Source of the DNA: Isoetes taiwanensis
Taxonomy: Eukaryota > Streptophyta > Lycopodiopsida > Isoetales > Isoetaceae
Assembly: GCA_021234155.1 (NCBI GenBank)
Contig: JAJEKV010000072.1
Location: 2,664,436 to 2,728,435, forward strand
Length of the DNA stretch: 64,000 nucleotides
Reading direction: 5' to 3'
This document shows positions 46,369-55,750 of the stretch, piece by piece; within the stretch, counting starts at the first letter, position 1; every line of letters starts with the position of its first letter. Made by a program: the position numbers and the translations under genes. The notes under the pieces are model-generated. The model made no database searches. It saw only the letters and a program-made list of their open reading frames with translations, and was not told the origin of the DNA.

Positions 46369-47625
46369 ATGGCCCGGACGAAACAAACGCTAGAAAGCCT
46401 CGGCCAAGCACATCCTCCGCCCGGTGACCCCGCCCGATTCAAAGGGCACTTCGCGAACGCCTTCTCAATCAGGGGGAATCTTCATCAAGCGAGGGGACAG
46501 ACTCGGACCGGAGCGATCAGACGGAGATCATAGAGGAGGAGCGCCCGGACATCATGCAGCAAATCCTCGAAGAGATCGCCGAGGAGGAAAGGAGAAGCAG
46601 GGAGGAACGGGAGCAGAGGGGACAGCCGACTGTCGAACAACACCGTGCCGGGCTTGGGCCCGTCTGCAAGAGGAGGAGGAGAGACAGGAGCAGCAGCCGC
46701 CAAAGCTTACCCCTGCTGAAGAAGCAGACCTCGCGGCCTTCATCAGTAAGTATGAAGACAAGGAGCGCCGCCGGGAGCAGAGGACGAAGAACCGGGAAGA
46801 CGGTCCAACCATAGCCGGGGCCTTAAGAAGAGGAAGGCCAAGGGCACAAGGCGGGCGGAAGAAAAGTTGTGAAGGTCGGGAAGCGAAGCGGTAGGGCCCG
46901 GCCATCAATCTAACCATCAGGCTAAGAGAGACCCCGCCCTTCGACGACATTCGGACGCAGGATTACGCCCCAACCCGCAGGGGGCGAAGCTCTTCAAAAC
47001 CCCCGCCAGAGAAGGAGGTACCCGAAAGCGTGTGGCGCGCCGATGGGCGCAGCCCGACAGCCGCAGGTTCCCCACCATTCCCCGACGTGGGACAGAGTCA
47101 AAGCCCCGCCGCCGCAACGGAAAGCTTTATGTGATAGACCCCGTGAAAAGGTCTATCGAAGAGGATCAAGGAGCACAACGCTTACATGGCGGCGGGAGGC
47201 CTACAATGCCTATTACCGAGGAGCATGTGGTGAGAACAATCAAAGGCGACATCCGGACAAGAAGCCAAACCTTGAAGCCGCCACAACCCAGGCCCAAGCC
47301 TCCCCGAGCACTAGGGAAGAAGCGAAGCAAGAAGAAGAAGTCGGAGGATAGAGCTCTCAAGGAGATCCGGCACTTCCAGAAGAGTTACGGACTCTTGATC
47401 TCTGGGGCGCCGCTCCAACGCTTTGGTCCGCGGAAGTCATGCAGAGTACAACACGGACATGCGAAAGTAACCGACGAGATGTCATTGCTTGCGCAGGAGG
47501 CGCCGGAGGCAAAAATAGTGCAGCATTTTGAAGATTCGACGGCCTGCACAGTACACGCGAAGAGGGTTACCCTCATGAGGCAGGATATGTATCTTGCCAG
47601 GCACATCAAGGGAGAACGCCCTTGA
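46369..47625 (+). pseudogene. retrotransposon-encoded histone H3-like protein
   Basis: The ATG at 46369 opens MARTKQT, identical to the start of histone H3. A single missing base after codon 7 moves to the frame reading ARK next, as in H3. That frame continues from 46392 through one TGA (46425) into an acidic segment (SSSSEGTDSDRSDQTEIIEE, IMQQILEEIAEEERRSREER). A second charged segment (LTPAEEADLAAFISKYEDKE) and a Lys/Arg/Pro-rich segment follow. 47350-47622 is then uninterrupted and reads ALKEIRHFQKSYGLLI, APLQR, QEAPEAKIVQHFED and HAKRVTLM, ending IKGERP. This is the H3 histone fold from the alpha-N helix to the C-terminus. Of the last 34 residues, 19 match plant H3 by my alignment. The positions equivalent to H3 C110, H113, R116, D123 and L126 (the H3-H3 interface) are kept. 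Total span is about 419 codons against 135 in H3, because a ~300-residue insert separates tail from fold. Loop 1 has canonical H3 length, unlike CENH3. Confidence 0.85.
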
Positions 47626-47770
47626 GATTTTTGTAAATAACAGAAATTTTTGTTAATATAAAGAATTTTGTGGATAAATAATGTGTCTAATCTAGCTTAA
47701 TTAAGTTAAGATATAGAATTCTAGCTTTTGTTTTGATAAAATTGGAGTTTTTGAGCAAAATTGAGACGAT

Positions 47771-47837
47771 GTCTCACACGTCGCGCCAGGACAGAAAATG
47801 AGATTCTCATTTTCGGGCTGGGCGCAACGTGTGAGAC
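47771..47837. repeat. 67-bp hairpin module H3
   Basis: Same outer arms as H2 and the most complete inner stem (GAAAATGAGA / TCTCATTTTC). It lies 146 bp after the H3-like stop codon. Confidence 0.88.
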
Positions 47838-47969
47838 CATGCCCAAAAGTGCCCAAAACTGCTCCAAATCGACCAAATAAGGGGTCAATTCTGCCTAACT
47901 CGACGAGTTTAGTGGAATTACAGCCTTAAATTGCCCAAATTGATTAAGTTTAGCCCATTTAGGACCCAT

Positions 47970-48036
47970 GTCTCACACGTCGCGCCAGGGCAGATAATGA
48001 ACTTCTCAAAATCGGTCTGGGCGCAACGTGTGAGAC
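47970..48036. repeat. 67-bp hairpin module H4
   Basis: Outer arms are intact (GTCTCACACGTCGCGCC / GGGCGCAACGTGTGAGAC). The inner stem has decayed (GATAATGAACTTCTCAAAATC). Conservation of arms over the loop suggests that the stem is the constrained part. Confidence 0.85.
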
Positions 48037-48216
48037 CTCGCACCATTTTCTTCACCAAATGACCTCCAGTTTGCTGCAATAGGTTCATTAGTTGTTCTTA
48101 GCATGCTTTAAACCAAAAATCAGCCTTCAAACCCTCAATTGCACCTCCTAATAGGTCAGAATCGCCCAACTCCAGCAAATTCTAGGTCATCCAAAAATTA
48201 GGGTTTTTCCCTTTTC

Positions 48217-48225
48217 TATAAATAG
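48217..48225 (+). promoter_or_regulatory. TATA box upstream of the acidic ORF
   Basis: TATAAATAG lies 122 bp before the ATG at 48339. It is followed by CACCCTGCAAG...GCTCTCC...CTTAGGCGATCTT, parallel to the leader of the H3-like cassette. Confidence 0.6.
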
Positions 48226-48338
48226 GCCCATCATTTTTCATTTAGCACCCTGCAAGTTTGCTCTCCACTGCTTAGGCGATCTTCCAGCTCCCTGAGGCGC
48301 TTCTGCATCCGTTTGATACTCCTTTCCTTGCTAGATCA

Positions 48339-49865
48339 ATGGCCACTGCTGACTTCAGGCGATGGTACAACGCTAGTGCCCATGCTGCTGAAGCAGATGT
48401 CGATGACATCTTCCGCGTCTTCGGGAAGGAAATTGATATCCAAGCTACGCTGAATGCAACCCCAGCATATAGGCAAGTATTAGCAGAGTTCCAAGCTAGG
48501 GTAGAACCCTCCCTTGTCCGTGTTCCCCCGCGATAGGATACTTTGTTCCCCGCCAATCCTTCAAGCAGCCTTTGGGTGATGTCCCCAACATCGCCAAGTA
48601 CTTAACCAACAAAGCGCCAGAGGGTTACCGACTACATGGTCCTGACAGCTAACAGGACCAAGTACTTCTCCTACACCGCTGCTTTAGCCATTTTCTTATC
48701 CCACCGTGCCGAAAACCCAATGGGGGCAACCTCTATTCCTCCAATGGAGGTGGATCCCATAGCAGTACAGGAAGAAGAGCAGATGTTTTTGCAGTATCAG
48801 CAAGAGCAGGAAGGAGAAGATGATGAAGAAGAGGAGTCCGACGACGATAAGTACACGGAGCTCGACTCAGAGGAGGAACGGCAACAAGCAGAACAGGAGA
48901 TGATGAACTTCGAGCAGAACTGGCAGAACATCAGAGTTGCTCCCCCACTCGGGCTAGGCATCACAAGCCTAGCCCCAATTATCATCAACGGAGAGGAGTA
49001 TTTGCTCCTCAACGACATCCAGAACCTTCCCGAGTGCAGGGAGAGGGAGCTCAGATTGGACGAATTACTCCACCAACTGCGGCAGACCGACATGGACGAC
49101 TTCATCGTCCGGGGAGTCTCAGACTTCCCGCTTCAAGTCAGGGAAGCCGACACCTACACAGGGGAAGCGACTTCCGACATCCAGGCATACAGCAGCATAA
49201 GGCAGGTCATGGAGACCGGAGACCTGCCATCTGAAGAAGAGTTCCTCGCCATTCAGGAACGGATGGGGATCAGAGGCAAGACCACTAGCATCCTGATGCC
49301 GAGTCCCTCAACACCACCCCCAACAAGAGGAGCAGGAATTGACCTCAGGAGAGTCGACTCCACAATTGAAGATTATCGGGAGCTCACAGAGATCGAGGTC
49401 GACGATTATGCAGGGCGGCATAGAGCAGGGGGTCAAACAAGCGGGGAATCATCCGCGACGCACAACGACAGGTCGCTGAGGTACTACCTGCCACTGCTGC
49501 TAGACGGGAGAATAGCGGTGGTACACCGCAAATTCAGCCCCAGGGGCGAGGAAGGAGTGTTCATGCTGATTGCACTCTCAGGCTTCGGCAGGCATGCTCG
49601 AATAGCAGCAAATGTCGACTATGCTGTCCTAGTCAAGAGAGCAATGGCACTCGATCTCTTCGACTTCGCCATACCTCATCGACGGCAGGCGAGATTAGCG
49701 GTGGCCGCGGCCCTCACATCCGACCGCAGAGTGGAGGACTTGACGAGAGCCTTGCAGGGCGGCTCGTCAGCAAGCGTCTTCAGGAACTTGGGTCATACAG
49801 TAGGAACGGCCCAAGTTAAGAAGTTCCTTGAGGACAACCCGTCGTACCGGCAATTTCAAGATTAG
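48339..49865 (+). CDS. acidic element-encoded protein of unknown family, ~508 codons
   Basis: Starts MATADFRRWYNASAHAAEAD. It continues in the same frame to TAG at 48536, then resumes in that frame from 48636 to 49865. The intervening ~100 bp are open in another frame (FVPRQSFKQPLGDVPNIAKY), so two compensating single-base changes probably interrupt one protein. A strongly acidic stretch (EEEQMFLQ ... GEDDEEEESDDDKYTELDSE, about 48770-48890) is followed by a Leu-rich region and a C-terminal helical region (AVLVKRAMALDLFDFAIPHR). I recognise no domain. Acidic tracts of this kind occur in histone chaperones, and the gene sits directly after a histone-like gene, so a chaperone-like role is possible but only inferred. 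It is not gag, which is found downstream. Confidence 0.7.
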
Positions 49866-50223
49866 TTAGACTCTTGATCCCGGAGACTTTTTGTACTAAA
49901 ATATTATATAATATATGAATATAATCTCTGTTGCACTTTAAATGTTTTGTTGATGTATTTTTGCCCCACAACTATACCAACAAACATAAACAATGCAAGA
50001 GAACAAGAAAAACTAACCATATAGCCATGAATTACTTGTGTATGCGCTAGAGGCCTAGGCTCGGGGAACGACAACGCCAAGACCTTAGGGAAGAAAGAAC
50101 CGACCAGCACCACCCCCGCAAGGAACCTATTTGAAGATATGGAACCCATGACCCCGTGAGGAGGAGATATCCCGTGATGAGGACGGACCTTGAGAAGATA
50201 AAGGCTCATAGTCGCGACAAGCT

Positions 50224-50960
50224 GTGAGCTGGTTCGGTGGGCAATGCTCAATTGCCACAAGCATCAGCTCGGAAAACAGGAAGAGACAAGAAGAGGAGCA
50301 AGAGAAGAAGATCCCCCAGCTCGGACTCCTCCGACTCAAGCTCAGAGTCGACCGACCGGAGGAAGAAGAAGATCAGGCCCAGGACCTAACGACGCGAAGG
50401 CAAAGGAACACCAAGAGGGAAGGCAGAGGAACACCCCGTGATGGACGACAAAGAGACACCCGTGGTTTCGATCACCGTAAGAAAGTAGATTCCGCTGGGC
50501 AAATGTATGGAAGGCCCTGAATCGAACAGCTTCGGGGAGAACACGGTGTCGATTAGAAGCAGAGGCATGGCTGGACTAAATGAGTGAGTACGGCAATGCT
50601 TATGGCATGAAGGATAAAGACAAAGGAAGAGTGGCAACAGCCAACTTGAAAGGAGCCGCACGGATTTGGTGGAAGGGTTATGCAAAGGCACATGGCTTAA
50701 GCAGGATGCTTGTAAGTTCGTAAAGTTTGCTAAAGCCTTCAAGCGCCATTACGCCCCGAGGGAACATAAGTCCAAAGATGATGCAAATAGCTTCTACAAG
50801 TTGAAAAGAAAGGCAACAAATCGGTCCAGAATATACAGAGGAATTCATGAGACCGAGGTCAGATGTGCCAAAGTTGGGTGAGAAGCATGCGGTAGAAAGC
50901 TATATTGAGGGGTGAATGAGGAGATCCGCAGTAGTTTTGTGAGGGCAATAAACCCTAAGA
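50224..50960 (+). pseudogene. gypsy gag, frameshifted
   Basis: An SR/charged N-terminal segment (KRRRSPSSDSSDSSSESTDR, about 50310) precedes a retrotransposon-gag core. The core reads VATANLKGAARIWWKGYAKA (about 50630), KFVKFAKAFKRHYAPREH (about 50715), FYKLKRKATNRSRIY and then EKHAVESYIEG (about 50885). Several frame changes break it. The true start is not obvious; 50040-50220 is already Arg/Pro-rich. Confidence 0.65.
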
Positions 50961-51019
50961 CAAGATCGTAAGCGTGAGTCCAAGGCTATAAGCTTGCAAG
51001 GGACGGACCTCTAATAGCT

Positions 51020-51960
51020 GGCAGAGGCAGCAAAGATTTCCGTGACAAAGGCAAGGCGACAGAAGCTATAGCCCTAGGGCAGCCAGTTGTGTCCAAATTT
51101 AGAGCCCCATATGGTGGCAAACTGTGGGAAACAAAGAGGGAGAAGAAAGTGTGTCCTTCAAGGACAAGCAGAGGGGTCAAACTACTCCAAAGCAAAGGCG
51201 ATCCGCTTTGCAAAAGCGATGCCCAAGGAAAAAGAGACAGGAGTGCATAGAAAAGCAGCCTTTTGCTTCGTGTGCTTCCAGCCAAAGCTATAGAACAAAT
51301 GAACCCGCCTTTACGCCATGAGTGCAGCTTAGCGGAGTTGGGAGATTGGGACATCCCGGCCCGGACGACGACGGGGCGAGGAAGGCCGCTGACTACATTG
51401 TGGTGAGGTCATATCTTTGCCGCAATAGATACAGAGCAAAAGCAGAGAGCCAAGATAAAGTAATCTCCACAAGAGGGAAGGCCAAGGCCAAGTCCTTCAT
51501 AGTCTTGATAGACTCCTGAAGTAGCCATAACTTTGCATCCCCGTAATGGTTCAAATGTTGAAGTTGAAACCGCTAAAGTCAAGCCAAGGCCCGTTGTCTT
51601 AGCAAGTGGTGCAAAGAAGGCGCACGGCGTGCAAGAGAATTAACTTCGACATCGACTTGCCGTGGATTAATATTTAGATGGGGGCAGAAGTAATGGGCAT
51701 TGGCAAGTACGACTTGATCATAGGAATGGAGTACCTTGGACCAGCAGGGCCATTATCGATTGTGGAAAGTTTTAAGGTGACCTTCCCAACACCCGACGGC
51801 AAGATCATCGAGATCACTGTGTAAAGAAGTTGTTCCCATCATGCGCTGCATGACTTCTAAGCGGCCGCTCAAGTGCATCAAGATTTAACAGTGGCATACA
51901 TCTTCAAGCTTGAGATTGACGAGCCTGAAACAGAGGAAAGCAAAGAAGATTGTGGTGCTC
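51020..51960 (+). pseudogene. gypsy nucleocapsid/protease region, decayed
   Basis: RKAAFCFVCFQPKL (about 51255) may be a remnant zinc-finger region. KSFIVLIDS followed by a TGA and SSHNFASP (about 51490-51530) is the aspartic protease active site with the glycine codon of D-S-G turned into a stop. YDLIIGMEYL (about 51710) and FPTPDGKIIEIT mark the protease end. Confidence 0.6.
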
Positions 51961-52001
51961 GCAAGTTGCCGGGCAAATAGCTCACCTGATCACGGAGTTC
52001 C

Positions 52002-53560
52002 ATGATCTCTTTCCGTGACGAGATCAAGATCAAGCTTCCGCCTTATAGGGGAGTCGAGTGTGAGATAGCACTCGAACCGGGAGCAAAGCCGGCAAGCAAG
52101 GCTCCATACAGAATGACGACGCAGGAGTTGACGGAGCTAAAGAAGCAATTGCAGGAGTTGCTCGACCTAGGCTTCATTAGACCTAGTGTCTCGCCATTTG
52201 GAGCGCCCATTCTCTTTGTAAAGAAGAAGGATGGCAGTTTAAGGATGTGCATAGACTATAGGCAGTTGAACAAGCATACCATTAAGAACAAATATGCGCT
52301 CCCCAGATCAGATGACTTGATGGATCAACTCCAAGGTGCAAGGGTCTTCTCCAAAATCGACTTAAGGTCAGGTTATCATCAGATCAGGATAAAGGAAGAA
52401 GATATCCATAAGACCGCCTTCTAACGGTATGGGCATTATGAGTTCACGGTAATGCCTTTCGGCTTATCGGTCGCCCCCGCGACGTTCATGAGGCTCATGA
52501 ACGACATCTTCAGGGAGTTTTTAGACACCTTTGTGATTGTATTCTTTGATGACATTCTCGGTGTATAGCAGATCCCTTTGAAGAGCACGCATAACACTTA
52601 AGGAGAGTGCTAGAGAAGTTGAAGAGGCACCGTTGTACGCCAAGTTGTCGGCGTCACTTCAAGAATCCGAGAAGGTGGAATACCTTGGTCATGTGATCTC
52701 GCCAGAAGGAATCTCGACGGATCCCCGCCAAGATTGAAGCCGCCATTCGCTGGGTCGGCGCCAAAAGAATGTGCATGAAGTCAGAAGTTTTCGGCTTAGC
52801 AGGGTAGTACCACAGAAGTTCGTGGGAAGAACTTCGCTAAGATAGCGCCCCGCTAACGCATTTGACGAGGGCGGAGAAAGTGAAAGATTGGGCAGAGCAT
52901 TGGCACAAGAAAGCCCAAGCAGGGTTTGAATTATTGAAGGAAGCTTTAACAACCGCCCCAGTCTTAACCCTGCCGGACCCAGAGAAAGACAAGCTTGTAG
53001 CGACAGACGCAAGTAAGATAGCTACAGTGCAAAGGTTTCATGCAAGAAGAGCGCGGTGGTAGCGTGATGATTCCGTGAAGATGAACGACGCCGAAACGCG
53101 CTACCCCACCCACGATCAGGAATTGCTTGCGGTTGTCATGGCATTAAGAATTTGGAGGCACTATCTTTTGGGAAGGAAGTTCCAGTTGGATACAGACCAT
53201 CGAGCCTCCAAGATATATTCACGCGAACCACACCTCAACCCGAGGCGAGAAGGTGGATGGAGTTCCTTGAAGAGTATGACTTTGTTATAGTCTACAAGCC
53301 GTGGAAGCTCAATGTGGTAGCGGATGCTTTCAAGGCATCCCCGACACCTAGAGTGCATTGCAATGCAATTTCGACGCCTCCAAATGACTTTGGTAAGAAG
53401 GTTGAAGAGTCCTTGCCAACGGATGTGGATTTCAAGGAAGTATGGGCAAGCTCTCTAAGGAGGCTAGAACAGATAAGGAGCGGGAAGCCTTTAAACATTA
53501 TAAGAAGGAAGGCAACCCGTTATACCATAAGAACAAGTTGTAGCGCACCGAATCATCGTG
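52002..53560 (+). pseudogene. gypsy reverse transcriptase and RNase H
   Basis: An intact 140-residue frame covers the RT fingers and palm: [59 protein letters not shown] and [17 protein letters not shown]. After a stop it continues [20 protein letters not shown] and VIVFFDDIL (the catalytic DD, with FF where FI or YV is usual). RNase H follows: LTLPDPEKDKLVATDASK (about 52970), ETRYPTHDQELLAVVMALRI and HYLLGRKFQLDTDH (about 53160-53200), then FVIVYKPWKLNVVADAF. Multiple frame changes show this copy is not functional as read. Confidence 0.85.
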
Positions 53561-54430
53561 TGTAAGGAAATTGATCCTCCATGACACGCGACAACAGCCC
53601 AATAGCTGGCCATGCGGGATTCATGAAAACATATTTCAAAAGCAGCAGCCTATTATTGGCCAGGAATGAAGAAGCAAGTAGCTCGCTACATCAAGGAATG
53701 CCAGCTATGTCGCCAGACAAAGGCGAATGAACAGCGGAATTCCGTGGGCCTTAGAGCCATTAGCTGTGCCAAACGCTAAGTGGGAGGTGATCAGCATGGA
53801 TTTCATCATGTGACTCCCAAGGACCATAAGAGGGAAAGATGCTTTGATGGTAGTAGTTCCATAAGTTGTCGAAAATGGCACATTTTGTGCCTTGCGTGAC
53901 CACGATACGGGTTATGGATACAAATAAGCTCTTCACCAAAGAGATCTTCGTGCTTCATGGCATGCCAAGGGAGATTATTCCCGACATGGGGATCCGGTTC
54001 ATGAGCCTTTTGGCAAGACCTCTTTGCGTAACCATTCAGACAAAGCTATCCATGAGCACGCATATCATCCTCGACGGATGGCCAAACGGAGCGGACCAAC
54101 AGATTTTAGAAGACATGCTACTAAACTATGTCCGAATAAGCAAGGTATGTGGGAAGAATTTATTCACTTGGTGGAGTTTGCATACAATAGCACCAAGCAG
54201 AATCATCCCAAATGTCGCCATTTATGATCAATTACGGCTATCGGTGTCTAACTCCGCACACTTGGCACAACCCCCGTCAAAAGTGGAAGTTTCAAGTAGC
54301 AGATGTTGGCCGATATGCAGCAGCTTTTGTGGAAGAAGTTCGAGGGTATTTGCTAGCAGCAAGAAGTCGATTGTAAGAGCATCGGCCGACAAGCATCGAA
54401 CAAAGAAGAGAGTTCAAAGTTGGAGATGAT
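53561..54430 (+). pseudogene. gypsy integrase core, decayed
   Basis: The HHCC region is scrambled by frame changes (AGHAGFMKTYF at about 53610; a Cys pair at about 53700). WEVISMDFIM (about 53790) holds the first catalytic Asp. SKMAHFVPC and MPREIIPDMGIRFMS (about 53990) hold the second Asp. ILEDMLLNYVRI (about 54105), preceded by a broken HPxTDGQxER segment, marks the third (Glu) region. Confidence 0.75.
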
Positions 54431-54940
54431 GTTTGGCTCAAGATCAAGGTGAAGCAGCGAAGCTCGGAATCGGAATTGCAAGAAGCTTGCTCCAAGGTGG
54501 GTCGGACCTTCAGAATAGTCAAGAGAGTAGGTAATCAATCCTACAAGCTAGACTTGCCAAAGACACCTAAAGATTCATAAGGTCTTCCACGTGAGTTTGT
54601 TGAAGAAGCACACTCCAAATCCGCATTTAAGTCTTTGGACTCTCCAACGTTGTTGGAAATGACGGAGGAGCAACCTGGAAATAGTTCCGAATTGATTCTT
54701 GATAAAGCTTTCAAGAAAACGAGGAGATCAGTAATTCCTCCAAGATTTGGTCAAGTGGAAACACTTACGCTGGAAGACGACATACGGGTACTTAAGAAAG
54801 ATTTAGTGAAGCAAAGTACCCACAGCTTTATAGAGCAATGGGACGGCAAGGTCATCTTCAAGAAATCGCCCGTGCATGTTGATTTGTGTAGATTAATTCT
54901 ATGTATAGTTAAGATTAATTCACGATGCAACCTATGCTAG
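54431..54940 (+). pseudogene. gypsy integrase C-terminus with chromodomain-like tail
   Basis: Readings: DDVWLKIKVKQR, KLAP/CSKVG.. and RVGNQSYKLDLPKTPK (about 54410-54570), then VFHVSLLKKHTPNP. The tail at 54635-54940 reads SPTLLEMTEEQPGNSSELIL, DKAFKKTRRSVIPPRFGQVE and LEDDIRVLKKDLVKQ. This is comparable in position and pattern to the chromodomain of chromoviruses, but the aromatic cage cannot be confirmed. The older gypsy copy at 58.5-58.8 kb keeps a clearer version of the same region. Confidence 0.5.
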
Positions 54941-55737
54941 GTATGGGTCGATGCGCTAGATCGATGATGAGACCACTACGGTGATCTCTAGGGCGTGGTG
55001 TAATGTCAATGTAGGCATGACCGCATTTCCGCTTGGGCGAGTGGAAGGTAGACTAGAAAGTCTACTTCTGTCCCACGGAAGTAGACGACCTCGAGAGAAA
55101 GGAGGTCATGAAGGAATGCACTGGTAGGAAAAGCACCTCTAGCCCCATATATGCTTTGATAGGAGGAATCAGGCCTTCACGCCCCATATACGGGAAGGAC
55201 CTATCCTCCACGCTGGACAACTAGGGTGTAGGCATGAGCGGCATATAGGCATATAGGCGCTGTCTCCTCGGCCATAATGGAAGATTCACCCTCTTCCTAC
55301 GCTGGGAGATTAGCCATGCATCCATGTAGATAGGTGGGTTGGTCACCATATAACCAAAATTTTATTAATAATTAAAATGGTACTAACGTAGTGTCGACCT
55401 GCAGGCCAATAGAGCGCTCCGGAGGGCAAGAAGGTCGAGCTACGAAGACTTGCAACACAAATTTTGTTGGAATGTGTTGCAAGGAATGAAGAGTACCTCG
55501 GACGTTAATTTTAATTTGATAAACTTAATTGTCATGTTAAGTGAATTATTGCATGATGTTATGAATTGATAAGTTATTTCATAATATAACGGCGTGATAA
55601 TGTCCTAAAAATATTACCTTAAGGTAATCTTAATAAATGTGTAAGTATTATAGTAGTTATAGTATGCATCAGGTTGATTGCAGGTTAAGATGATCCCAAG
55701 GTGGGGAGACCCACGATGCTGCGGACAGCATCATTTC
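54941..55737 (+). other. gypsy 3' non-coding region
   Basis: No ORF. 55060-55086 forms a hairpin (GTCTACTTC/GAAGTAGAC, 9-base loop). GCCCCATATA(T/C) phrases repeat near 55143 and 55181. AAGGTGGGGAGA at 55698-55709 duplicates the PPT 40 bp downstream. Confidence 0.6.
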
Positions 55738-55750
55738 AAGGTGGGGAGAA
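55738..55750 (+). promoter_or_regulatory. gypsy polypurine tract
   Basis: AAGGTGGGGAGAA immediately precedes the LTR start TGTGACG. An identical 12-mer lies at 55698-55709, so there are two candidate plus-strand primers. Confidence 0.8.

Noticed and set aside
46485..46950. Minus-strand frames opposite the H3-like gene
   Set aside because: These are shadows of a GC-rich, charged coding strand. The plus strand carries the recognisable H3 tail and fold.
46369..47625. The possibility that the H3-like gene is a CENH3 or an ordinary host H3 gene
   Set aside because: Loop 1 is not extended and the end is GERP, like canonical H3, which argues against CENH3. The 300-residue insert, the position between PBS and gag, and the cassette shared with the next ORF argue against a plain host gene.
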